Below are positions 1 through 6,245 of a stretch of DNA of 6,625 nucleotides, one piece after another. The position numbers were made by a program, and so were the translations under genes. Below the pieces are notes generated by a model. It saw nothing but the letters and a program-made list of their open reading frames with translations. It had not been told where the DNA came from and ran no database searches. This DNA comes from Asaia bogorensis (GTDB lineage Bacteria > Pseudomonadota > Alphaproteobacteria > Acetobacterales > Acetobacteraceae), in NCBI GenBank assembly GCA_945871455.1, contig CAMBXJ010000254.1, positions 1 to 6,625 of the forward strand. Reading direction: 5' to 3'. The stretch's first letter is position 1. Each line of letters opens with the position of its first letter.

Positions 1-527
1 GTGTCGGCGACCTTGTGCAACTGCACGGGATCGAACCCGGTCGGCACGCCGCCGCGCGTTCGGTCCACGGTCTGGTGCACGATGGCATGGGTCAAGGACA
101 GATCGGCCCGCGCGATATGCTTCTGGTAGCGCACCAGACGGTCGGCGCCGGCCTCGTTGCCGTTTGCCGCCCAGATCGCGTGTTCACCGGCAAATCCGGC
201 ATAGGTCACGTTCATGTAATCGGGTGTGCGGCCCATCAGCCCGACCGAGTATTCGGCAATCCGCTCCAACCCCTTGTGCCGCCGATCCAGATCGGCGCGG
301 GATCGGGGGATCATGTGGCTGACATTGATGGGTTCCCCCGTTTCCGGGTCGGGCATCAGGCAGAGATCGGCGGCCTGGTGCTGCAGGTCGAAGACTTCGG
401 CAATTGCGTGGGCGGCGCCGGACAAAGCCGGGTGGGTGGCGGCGTTCTCGACCTTCTCCGAACCCAGCCAGATTGCGCGGTCGTCCTTCAGCCCGGCCAG
501 AAATTCGGCCCCGGTGCGAGCGGCCAT
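1..527 (-). CDS. HpaB-type FADH2-dependent aromatic monooxygenase, N-terminal part (runs off left edge)
   Basis: First 175 codons of a protein of the 4-hydroxyphenylacetate 3-hydroxylase (HpaB) family; the rest lies beyond base 1. Family members are the oxygenase half of two-component flavin monooxygenases: a separate reductase supplies FADH2 and the enzyme hydroxylates a phenolic ring. The visible part has the N-terminal GAEFLAGLKDDRAIWLGSEKV opening split as GAEFL (6-10) and IWLGSEKV (19-26), HPALSGAA (32-39), and the family signature GRTPDYMNVTYAGFA (99-113). Arg100 and Tyr104 of this signature correspond to substrate-pocket residues known in characterised HpaB proteins; a later LTHAIVHQTVDR stretch (145-156) probably supplies the active-site His. 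The ATG at 527 follows GAAGGGGG by about six bases. It starts 38 bases after the MalG-type permease stop, so it is probably the next operon gene. The real substrate is unknown: the family also contains chlorophenol, PvcC-like and acyl-CoA enzymes. No reductase is in the window. Confidence 0.88.
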   Translation of the reverse strand, partial: MAARTGAEFLAGLKDDRAIWLGSEKVENAATHPALSGAAHAIAEVFDLQHQAADLCLMPDPETGEPINVSHMIPRSRADLDRRHKGLERIAEYSVGLMGRTPDYMNVTYAGFAGEHAIWAANGNEAGADRLVRYQKHIARADLSLTHAIVHQTVDRTRGGVPTGFDPVQLHKVAD

Positions 528-565
528 TGGTGTCCCCCTTCGGTGGGCTGGACGGGGTGAGGCGT

Positions 566-1417
566 TTAGCCCTTCACTGAACCTGTCAATCCCGCGACAT
601 AGTGCTCCACGAAGAAGGAATAGGCTATCGCCACCGGGATCGACCCCAGCAGGGCGCCCGCCATCAGCGGTCCCCAGTAGAACACGTCGCCTCGGACCAG
701 CTCCGACACGACGCCGACGGGAACGGTTTTCTGTTCGGAGGATGACATGAACACCAGGGCGTAGATGAACTCGTTCCAGGACAGGGTGAACGCGAAGATC
801 CCGGCCGAGAGAACGCCCGGCACCGCGACGGGGAGGATGATGTAGACCATTGCCTCAAACCGCGTGGCGCCGTCTATGCGGGCGCATTCCTCCAGTTCCT
901 TCGGGATGGCCTTGAAGTAGCCCATCATCAGCCAGGTGCAGAACGGGATCAGGAATGTCGGATAGGTCAGGATCAGCGCCCACGGCGTGTCGCCCAGGTG
1001 GAAGTTGCGGATCGTATCGGCCAGCGGAATGAACAGCAGGGTCTGCGGCACCAGATAGGTAACGAAGATCCCGGTCCCGAGCGCGCCCGCATAGCGGAAC
1101 TTCAGCCGCGACAGGGCATAGCCCGCGAATACGCCGCAGGTCAGGGAAATCAAGGTCGAGGCCAGCGAGATGATCATCGTGTTCCACAGCCAGGTGGAGA
1201 ACAACGTCTCCTCCAGCAGCAGCACGATATGATCCATCGTCGGATAGTTGGTCCAGAACGGGTTGTAGTTGGCGGCATTCCAGGGTCGGTATAATTCCCC
1301 GTCCGGACGGACCGTGGTGATCATCATCCAGTAGAACGGAAACAGCAGGACGAGGACGAACATGCCGAGCGGAAGGTAGAAGGAGACCCAGCGTCTCCAG
1401 CGGGCGCCTTCGATCAT
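566..1417 (-). CDS. Sugar-type ABC transporter inner-membrane permease, MalG type
   Basis: A 283-residue integral membrane protein, normal in length for the MalG/UgpE side of carbohydrate-type ABC importers. It forms half of the membrane channel with the MalF-type partner encoded just upstream. Hydrophobic segments lie near residues 13-35, 80-101, 113-133, 146-166, 197-217 and 250-270, consistent with six helices. The cytoplasmic EAA loop that docks on the ATPase is clear at 176-196 (EECARIDGATRF followed by YIILP), with SWNEFIYAL at 213-221. The C-terminus HYVAGLTGSVKG is the usual MalG-type ending. The ATG at 1417 is preceded by GGGGGAG nine bases upstream. The gap to the MalF-type gene is 49 bases and to the next gene (HpaB-type) 38 bases, so it is cotranscribed. 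The substrate cannot be read from a permease. Confidence 0.95.
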   Translation of the reverse strand: MIEGARWRRWVSFYLPLGMFVLVLLFPFYWMMITTVRPDGELYRPWNAANYNPFWTNYPTMDHIVLLLEETLFSTWLWNTMIISLASTLISLTCGVFAGYALSRLKFRYAGALGTGIFVTYLVPQTLLFIPLADTIRNFHLGDTPWALILTYPTFLIPFCTWLMMGYFKAIPKELEECARIDGATRFEAMVYIILPVAVPGVLSAGIFAFTLSWNEFIYALVFMSSSEQKTVPVGVVSELVRGDVFYWGPLMAGALLGSIPVAIAYSFFVEHYVAGLTGSVKG

Positions 1418-1441
1418 GGGCGTGTGCTCCCCCCGGCGGCG

Positions 1442-1468
1442 GATGCCGGCACTTGCAATCGCGGCATC
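1442..1468 (-). other. Hairpin overlapping the MalF-type stop codon
   Basis: Perfect 7-bp inverted repeat GATGCCG / CGGCATC with a 13-base loop. On the transcript it begins within the TGA stop codon of the MalF-type permease and ends before the Shine-Dalgarno of the MalG-type gene. No U-tract follows, so it is not an intrinsic terminator. It could modulate translation coupling or mRNA stability between the two permease genes, but a stem this short could also be chance. Confidence 0.35.
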
Positions 1469-2393
1469 ATCGGTTCTCCACCCGGCGGATATACAGAAGC
1501 TGCAGAAGTACCACGAGGAACAGGGCCGGGAAGATGGCCAGCGAGATCGCCGCGCCCTCCGACAACAGGCCTGTGCCGACGCCGATCTGATAGGCGTAGG
1601 TGGCGAACAGGTGCGTGGCGTTGGCCGGGCCGCCGCCGGTCAGCACGTAGACAAGCTGGAAATCGGCAAACGTCTGCACCACGGAGAACAGGGTCACCAC
1701 CATGGTCACCGGCAGCAGCAAGGGCCATGTTATGTGGCGGAAACGCTGCCAGGCATTGGCTCCGTCGATGGCGGCGGCTTCCTGCAACTCAGGATTGATC
1801 GTCTGCAATCCTGCCAGCAGGCTGATGGCGTAGAACGGCACGCCGCGCCAGACATTGACGACGATGATGGAGAAGAACGCGAGGTCGGGATCGCCCAGCC
1901 AGTTGATGCGGGTGGAGATGATCCCAAGATTGTAGAACATCCAGTTCAGGACGCTGAATGTCGGATCGAACATCCATTTCCACGCGAAGGTGGAAAGCAC
2001 GGTCGGGATGATGAACGGCAGCAGCACGAAGGCGCGGATGAAGGCCTTGCCTTTGAAATGCCGGTTCAGCAATTGCGCCAGCCACAGTCCCAGCACCAGT
2101 TTCACCACCGTGGTGATGAACGTGTACCAGACCGTGTTCCACACGGCGGTGCGGAAGATCGAATCGTTCCACACTTTCTCGAAGTTGCGCAGTCCGACGA
2201 ACTCACCCGGCACGCCGACACGGCTGTTGGTCAGTGACAGCCATATCCCCTCAAAGAAAGGATAGGCGATGAACAGGCCGAGCAGAACAGCGGTGGGGAC
2301 CAAAAGAAAGAAGGCGAGCCAGCGCTCGTTATCGAGCAGGCTCGCCTTGGGGTGCGAGGTCTGGTGATTTATGCTTCCCGCGGCTGTCGCCAT
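1467..2393 (-). CDS. Sugar-type ABC transporter inner-membrane permease, MalF/UgpA type
   Basis: A 308-residue inner-membrane protein of the MalF/UgpA group, which pairs with the MalG-type permease to form the channel of a carbohydrate-type ABC importer. A polar N-terminal tail of about 23 residues precedes the first helix (about 25-48). Further hydrophobic segments lie near 85-108, 120-140, 172-195, 224-243 and 283-302. The ATPase-docking EAA loop is at 205-228 (EAAAIDGANAWQRF then WPLLLP). The LTGGGP motif at 251-256 is characteristic of this side of the pair. The ATG at 2393 has only a weak ribosome site (ACAGGCGA). No better in-frame start exists nearby, because the first helix begins soon after. 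It follows the binding-protein gene by 105 bases, which include a strong hairpin, and precedes the MalG-type gene by 49 bases. Confidence 0.95.
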   Translation of the reverse strand: MATAAGSINHQTSHPKASLLDNERWLAFFLLVPTAVLLGLFIAYPFFEGIWLSLTNSRVGVPGEFVGLRNFEKVWNDSIFRTAVWNTVWYTFITTVVKLVLGLWLAQLLNRHFKGKAFIRAFVLLPFIIPTVLSTFAWKWMFDPTFSVLNWMFYNLGIISTRINWLGDPDLAFFSIIVVNVWRGVPFYAISLLAGLQTINPELQEAAAIDGANAWQRFRHITWPLLLPVTMVVTLFSVVQTFADFQLVYVLTGGGPANATHLFATYAYQIGVGTGLLSEGAAISLAIFPALFLVVLLQLLYIRRVENR

Positions 2394-2446
2394 TGCGCGT
2401 TCGCCTGTCTCGGTAAGGGGCCGGTGGGTCTTCGGTCGCCTCGCCA

Positions 2447-2477
2447 GACCGCCGCCCGGTTGGAAAGGGCGGCGGTC
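2447..2477 (-). other. Strong GC-rich hairpin between binding-protein and permease genes
   Basis: Perfect 11-bp inverted repeat (GACCGCCGCCC / GGGCGGCGGTC) around a 9-base loop, 21 bases after the binding-protein stop codon. The following bases are TGGCGAGG, so there is no U-tract and it should not act as a simple intrinsic terminator. In ABC importer operons such as malE-malF, a hairpin at this place is known to protect the upstream mRNA from 3' exonucleases, so more binding protein than permease is made. That role is inferred here from position and stem strength. Confidence 0.75.
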
Positions 2478-2498
2478 CCGCGGGTCAGGAAACGCCGA

Positions 2499-3827
2499 TC
2501 AGGCGCCGTAGACTTTCTTGATTTCGGTTTCCGCCCATTTGACGGCAGCTTCGGCCGGCATGCCTTGCACGGCCTTGGCGTACATGTCGGTGACGATGTA
2601 TTTCGACAGTACTTCGGCGGCTTTCTGGTTGGGCGGGCCGGCAAAGCCTGGCACCCGGCCGAAGCTGGCCGCGGCCCTGAACGGCAGCATGACGGGGTCT
2701 TCGTCCCACATCTTGTTGGTTTCCCAGACCTTCGTCGGGCCGCACGCGAAGCCCTTCAGGATGGTAAACCACTTGTCGTAAACATCGACACTGTGGAAGT
2801 AGCGCAGGAAATCCATCGCCTGCTTCTGGTTCTTGGAATAGCCCATCACCATCATGCTCTGGGCGGCATGGTTGGCATAGGCGCCCGCGGGACCGGCGGG
2901 CAGCGTCGCGTGCAGAATGTCGGTTTTCATCTGCGCGCCGCTGTCGGTCCTGTACTGATCGGGGCGACGAAGCGCCTCAATATAGATCGACGCGCCATTC
3001 AACGTCGCGGCGACCGTGCCCGAAAGGAACGCGCGGTTGTTGTTGGAATCGTCCCAGGCCAATCCGCCTTCGTCATGCGCGTCCTTCCAGAACGCGGTCA
3101 TGAACTTGACCGACTCAAGCGTTTCCTTCGAATTGATGACGACGGTCTTGCCGTCCGCCTCCACTTCCTTTCCACCGAACGACCACAGCAACGGATACGA
3201 GAAGCTGGGCGCGTCCCCGACGGTATGGCCGAGCGACTGACCGATGGGGTGGTTCTTGGCTTTCAGCTTGCGGCCGACGTCGCGATACTGATCCCAGGTG
3301 GTCGGGAAACTGGTGGCACCAACCTCGTCAAACCAGGATTTGCGGTAAGCGATCAGCCCGGCAACGACGCAATAGGGGACGGCCAGCCAGCGTTTGCCGT
3401 CATGCGCGTTGCCCTTGCACATGTCGTAGTAGCCGCCCTGCTTTGGTCCGATCTCCTCGGTGACAGAACCGACATCGGCCACACTTTCGGCATACAAATG
3501 CGGGTGGTTGTTGAACGCCATGATGATGTCGGGACCGGCCTTGGACTGGATGGCGGCGGTGGCGCGCGCCTGCAGGTCGTTCAGCCCGATCGTTTCAAGG
3601 TTTATCTTGAACCCCAGCGCTTTCTCGGCCGCCGGGATGCCTTCGCGGCGAAGCCAGGTATCGGCCGCGGGGACGAAATCGTTCCATTTGAGCCAATGTA
3701 CCGTGGTGCCCTGGGCATAGGCCGGAGCCTTGCCGCTGGCCAGGATACCGGCCAGCCCTCCACTACCGGCCAGCAGCGCGGTCTTGCCGGAAACATCCAA
3801 TAGCCGTCGCCGTGATATGCGAGCCAT
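2499..3827 (-). CDS. Family 1 (sugar-type) ABC transporter periplasmic solute-binding protein, Tat signal
   Basis: A 442-residue extracellular solute-binding protein of family 1, which captures the substrate in the periplasm and delivers it to the two permeases encoded downstream. The N-terminus has a twin-arginine motif, SRRRLL (5-10), a hydrophobic stretch, and an AYA-Q cleavage site after residue 38, so export by the Tat pathway is likely. The mature part shows family-like blocks: GPDIIMAFNNHPHLY (98-112), YCVVAGLIAYRKSWFDE (152-168), NNNRAFLSGTVAATLNG (262-278) and a Trp-rich C-lobe. I chose the ATG at 3827 over the in-frame GTG at 3842 because GGAAGG lies seven bases before it and the Tat motif then sits at the normal distance. 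The gene lies 92 bases after the ThDP enzyme gene. The ligand is unknown: the family includes binders of sugars, polyols, glycerol-3-phosphate and oligosaccharides. No ATPase gene is in the window. Confidence 0.93.
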   Translation of the reverse strand: MARISRRRLLDVSGKTALLAGSGGLAGILASGKAPAYAQGTTVHWLKWNDFVPAADTWLRREGIPAAEKALGFKINLETIGLNDLQARATAAIQSKAGPDIIMAFNNHPHLYAESVADVGSVTEEIGPKQGGYYDMCKGNAHDGKRWLAVPYCVVAGLIAYRKSWFDEVGATSFPTTWDQYRDVGRKLKAKNHPIGQSLGHTVGDAPSFSYPLLWSFGGKEVEADGKTVVINSKETLESVKFMTAFWKDAHDEGGLAWDDSNNNRAFLSGTVAATLNGASIYIEALRRPDQYRTDSGAQMKTDILHATLPAGPAGAYANHAAQSMMVMGYSKNQKQAMDFLRYFHSVDVYDKWFTILKGFACGPTKVWETNKMWDEDPVMLPFRAAASFGRVPGFAGPPNQKAAEVLSKYIVTDMYAKAVQGMPAEAAVKWAETEIKKVYGA

Positions 3828-3860
3828 CTCATTTCCTTCCACTATTATTTTAGGCGCCGT
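3828..3860 (-). promoter_or_regulatory. Binding-protein ribosome site with AT-rich leader (possible internal promoter)
   Basis: GGAAGG lies seven bases before the chosen ATG and is the best ribosome site in the cluster. It decides the start at 3827. Just upstream is CCTAAAATAATAGT, an AT-rich patch that stands out in this GC-rich DNA and resembles a -10 element (TAAAAT or AATAAT). No good -35 hexamer is visible at 16-18 bases, so an internal promoter for the transporter genes is only possible. The ribosome site itself is well supported. Confidence 0.4.
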
Positions 3861-3879
3861 CTCTTCGTACGGGTCCCTG

Positions 3880-3909
3880 CCCGGAGTCGCGGTGCGCCGC
3901 GGCCCCGGG
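3880..3909 (-). other. Two-part GC hairpin between ThDP enzyme and binding-protein genes
   Basis: On the transcript the sequence reads CCCGG, three bases, CGCGG, a CGCA loop, CCGCG, three bases, CCGGG: two perfect 5-bp stems separated by a symmetric 3x3 internal loop. It begins 10 bases after the ThDP enzyme stop codon. No run of U follows (next bases are CAGGGACCC), so termination would be partial at most. It could stabilise the 3' end of the ThDP message or attenuate read-through into the transporter genes. Confidence 0.5.
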
Positions 3910-3919
3910 GTCGTCAGTA

Positions 3920-5557
3920 TCAGAACTTGGAGACGCGTGTCTCCTTCGACGTGATGAATTCCAGCAAAGCGGGCTTGCCGGCCTGCGTCTGCTCGATACC
4001 GCGCTTGATCGCCGCGGTGATGTTGCCCGGTTCGGTCACGCGCTCGCCATACCCGCCGAACGCTTTCGCCATGTCGGCGTAGTTGCCGGAGATGTCGGTC
4101 GAACGGTACTTTTCGGTCGAGATCGGCATCACCTTCAACTCGATCGCCATCGAGAAGTTGTTCAGCAGGATCGACAGGATGGGGATCCGCTCACGCACCG
4201 CGGTTTCAAAGTCCATGCCGGTGAAGCCGATGGCGGCGTCGCCCCACAGGTTCATGCACAGCATGTTGGGCTTGGCCAGCTTGGCGCCCATGGCCAGGCC
4301 GAGGCCCATGCCCAACTGGGTGGTCTTGCCCCAGCCGATATAGGTCATGGGGGCGGTGGATTCCCAGAAGGGCGAGATCTGGTCGCGAGGGCTGCCGGCA
4401 TCATGGGTGATGATGCAGTTGTCGAGGCCGACCACTTCCTTGACCGTGGCATGCAGGTCGCGGATGACGCGATACGGGTTCAGCGGCGCTTCGTTGTTGT
4501 TGCGCAGCGCGGCCCATTGTTCCAGCCAGGCCGAACGGACGGACGCGATTTCCGCCACGGTCGCGGCACTGTCGCGGTTCGCCTTGATGGTCTGGCGCAG
4601 TTCGCCGATCAGCGCCTGCAATGTCAGCTTGGCGTCGCCCACCAGGCCTACGTTGCTGACCACGTCCTTGTTCAGGTGGTTCGGATCCAGCGTGGCGTGG
4701 ATGAACTTCTTGCCCTTGGGGAACTTGATACCGAAATTCGTTTCCGTGAAGGAACAGCCAATGCCGATGATCAGATCGGCCTTGTTGATGAAGTGGTGTA
4801 CCTGGCCCGGCAGCGCGTTGCCGCCGGAATTCAGCGACAGCGGGTGGGTTTCCGGGAAGGACGACTTGCCACCCAGGCTGGTGGTGACCGGCGCGCCCAG
4901 CAGTTCCGCCAGTTCACGCAGTTCCGCCCACGCCTCGGCCCACTGGACGCCGGTGCCGGAGTAGATCACCGGGCACTTGGCCGCCAAAATCGCCGCCGCG
5001 GCTTTGCGAACGTCTGCCGGATCGGGGCCGTATTTGTGGACGCCGACGGGGGTGTAGTCGAGGTCGCCGATTTCCTCGTTCCAGATATCGGTCGGGATTT
5101 CGACGATCGCCGGCCCGCCGCGCCCGTTGCGCAAATTGCTGAACGCGCGCCGCATGATGTTCGACAGCTCGGCCGGCACGTTCACGGCTTCAGCGATCTT
5201 CGAGACGCCGCGCATCGAACGGGTGGAGTTGTAGTTCGGATCGATGCCCGCGATCCGGCGCGCATAGCCCTGCGGCAGCACCAGCAGCGGCACGGATTCC
5301 GAATAGGCCTGCGCGACGCCGCCATAGGCATTCTCGGCGCCCGGGCCATGCTGCATGCAGAACGCGCCGATCTTGCGGCCGGAGGTCACGCGGGAGATTG
5401 CGTCGGCCATGTGCAGGCCAATCCGCTCCTGCCGGACGATGATCGGGCGGATATCGGCCGCGGCGGCGAATTCCAGAAGGTGGTTGACGGGGTAGCCGCA
5501 GAGGATCTCGATCCCCTCCCGCTTCATGATTTCCGCTATGGCCTGACCGACTTTCAT
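3920..5557 (-). CDS. Thiamine-diphosphate-dependent enzyme, acetolactate synthase/decarboxylase superfamily
   Basis: A 545-residue cytoplasmic enzyme with the three-domain layout of the ThDP superfamily that includes acetolactate synthase, benzoylformate decarboxylase and oxalyl-CoA decarboxylase. N-terminal Pyr domain about 1-170: the catalytic Glu that activates the cofactor is Glu44 in VRQERIGLHMADA, and HGPGAEN is at 70-76. A central domain covers about 180-325. C-terminal PP domain about 365-540: the Mg/ThDP motif runs from GDA (439-441) to NN (466-467), spaced 24 residues, as in the classic GDG...NN motif but with Ala for the second Gly. It is slightly shorter than typical synthases (about 560-600). 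Such enzymes break or make C-C bonds next to a carbonyl, often by decarboxylating a 2-oxo acid. The substrate here is not recognisable. The ATG at 5557 is preceded by GAGGGA about ten bases upstream. It is the first gene of the cluster. Confidence 0.93.
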   Translation of the reverse strand: MKVGQAIAEIMKREGIEILCGYPVNHLLEFAAAADIRPIIVRQERIGLHMADAISRVTSGRKIGAFCMQHGPGAENAYGGVAQAYSESVPLLVLPQGYARRIAGIDPNYNSTRSMRGVSKIAEAVNVPAELSNIMRRAFSNLRNGRGGPAIVEIPTDIWNEEIGDLDYTPVGVHKYGPDPADVRKAAAAILAAKCPVIYSGTGVQWAEAWAELRELAELLGAPVTTSLGGKSSFPETHPLSLNSGGNALPGQVHHFINKADLIIGIGCSFTETNFGIKFPKGKKFIHATLDPNHLNKDVVSNVGLVGDAKLTLQALIGELRQTIKANRDSAATVAEIASVRSAWLEQWAALRNNNEAPLNPYRVIRDLHATVKEVVGLDNCIITHDAGSPRDQISPFWESTAPMTYIGWGKTTQLGMGLGLAMGAKLAKPNMLCMNLWGDAAIGFTGMDFETAVRERIPILSILLNNFSMAIELKVMPISTEKYRSTDISGNYADMAKAFGGYGERVTEPGNITAAIKRGIEQTQAGKPALLEFITSKETRVSKF

Positions 5558-5629
5558 GTTGTCCGTTCCCTCTGCTGGCTTGTGGTCCCGCCTGCCGCGC
5601 CTTTGATGGCCGGTAGCGATATCCTATGC

Positions 5630-5658
5630 ACGGTAGGGCGGTGACGGTTTGGTGGCAA
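5630..5658 (-). promoter_or_regulatory. Possible sigma70-type promoter of the ThDP/transporter cluster
   Basis: In the 144-base gap before the ThDP gene, TTGCCA (5653-5658, five of six to the -35 consensus) lies 17 bases before TACCGT (5630-5635), a poor -10. TAGGAT a few bases further down is an alternative -10 but at a bad spacing. A small inverted repeat, CGGTT-7-AACCG, overlaps the -35 and might be an operator half-site pair. All this is weak; it is reported because it is the natural place for the operon promoter. Confidence 0.2.
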
Positions 5659-5701
5659 CCGGGGTGGGGGGATGCGGATCGCCAGGTTCGGCGGGCCCCG
5701 A

Positions 5702-6202
5702 TCACATCGCCTGGAACTGGCGCAGCGCGGCATCCAGTTCGCGTGATCGCTGATCCAGTCTTTGCACGGCGGCGGGGGAGGGGCCACCTACGCGTCGCGC
5801 CGCTTCCTGCTGGGCGCGGTCCTGGGCGTCCAGTTCCCGTTGCAGACGGGCGGCTTCGGCGGCGGCGGCCGAGGACTGTCCGGACTGGGGTCGGAGCTGG
5901 TTCAATGCCGCTCGCTGGTTGCGCAGGGTCTGTTGCAGCCCGTTCAGACGTTGTTGCGCCGCGGTGACTTGCGCCGACGTGGCATCGGCCTCCTGCCGCG
6001 CGACCGCGGCGCGCTGGCCGGCGCCGGCCGCGGAGGCTTCCGCTTGCGCCGCGGTATTCTCCAGGCTCTGCGCCCGTCGGACGTCGTCGCCGCTGACCGC
6101 CGCGGACAGCCCCCCGAAGAAACCGCGCTGGCTGGGCGGGACATTGGCGCCGCCGGCGCATCCTGTCAGCAGCAACAGTCCTGTCAGCAAGCCCGCGGTC
6201 AT
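5702..6202 (-). CDS. Small coiled-coil lipoprotein (hypothetical)
   Basis: With the ATG at 6202 this encodes 166 residues: a lipoprotein signal MTAGLLTGLLLLTGC with lipobox LTGC (Cys15 would carry the lipid), then a Gly-rich linker with GFFGGLSAAVSGDD and a long Ala/Gln/Arg/Glu-rich region predicted as coiled coil, ending ELDAALRQFQAM. I do not recognise the function; envelope-anchored coiled-coil proteins often act as structural or complex-scaffold components. The start is uncertain. The ATG at 6202 has GGAGG 27 bases upstream, bridged by a 7-bp hairpin that would leave an effective spacing of five bases. An in-frame ATG at 6385 has a strong GGAAGGGGG at six bases, but would add 61 residues, 27 of them coded by a palindromic repeat, ahead of the signal peptide. 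The short form gives a normal-length signal but lacks the usual Lys/Arg at its N-terminus. It resembles the C-terminus of the gene upstream. Confidence 0.7.
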   Translation of the reverse strand: MTAGLLTGLLLLTGCAGGANVPPSQRGFFGGLSAAVSGDDVRRAQSLENTAAQAEASAAGAGQRAAVARQEADATSAQVTAAQQRLNGLQQTLRNQRAALNQLRPQSGQSSAAAAEAARLQRELDAQDRAQQEAARRVGGPSPAAVQRLDQRSRELDAALRQFQAM

Positions 6203-6207
6203 TTTGA

Positions 6208-6234
6208 ACCAATCGGCTGAAAGATTGGTCCTCC
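6208..6234 (-). promoter_or_regulatory. Shine-Dalgarno GGAGG separated from ATG by a hairpin
   Basis: On the transcript: GGAGG (6230-6234), ACCAATC, an 8-base loop TTTCAGCC, GATTGGT (stem 6208-6229), then TCAAA and the ATG at 6202. The stem is a perfect 7-bp inverted repeat starting directly after the Shine-Dalgarno. If folded, it shortens the 27-base spacing to an effective five. The same arrangement is known from phage T4 gene 38, where an intervening helix brings a distant ribosome site to its start codon. It supports the ATG at 6202, though it is an inference from sequence only. Confidence 0.5.
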
Positions 6235-6245
6235 GCGTCTGCTTA

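Noticed and set aside
15..560. 181-codon plus-strand frame at the left edge
   Set aside because: Antisense to the HpaB-type gene, which has the GRTPDYMN signature and a good ribosome site on the other strand.
1416..2237. 273-codon plus-strand frame rich in His, Asp and Gln
   Set aside because: Antisense to the MalF-type permease; this composition is the usual mirror of a hydrophobic membrane protein.
2352..3803. 483-codon open frame on the plus strand
   Set aside because: Lies antisense to the binding protein, has low-complexity Arg/Gly/Val content typical of reverse frames in GC-rich genes, and shows no recognisable domain.
3828..3842. GTG start at 3842 for the binding protein
   Set aside because: It would overlap the GGAAGG ribosome site that serves the ATG at 3827 and has no good site of its own.
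3880..3909. Intrinsic terminator after the ThDP gene
   Set aside because: The stem is followed by CAGGGACCC and not by a U-tract, so it is listed as a hairpin only.
4403..5644. 413-codon open frame on the plus strand
   Set aside because: Antisense to the ThDP enzyme gene, whose motifs are unambiguous; its composition is that of a shadow frame.
5190..6212. 340-codon minus-strand frame spanning the lipoprotein, the gap and the start of the ThDP gene
   Set aside because: Overlaps two better-supported genes in another frame and is Arg/Pro/Gly-rich with no domain.
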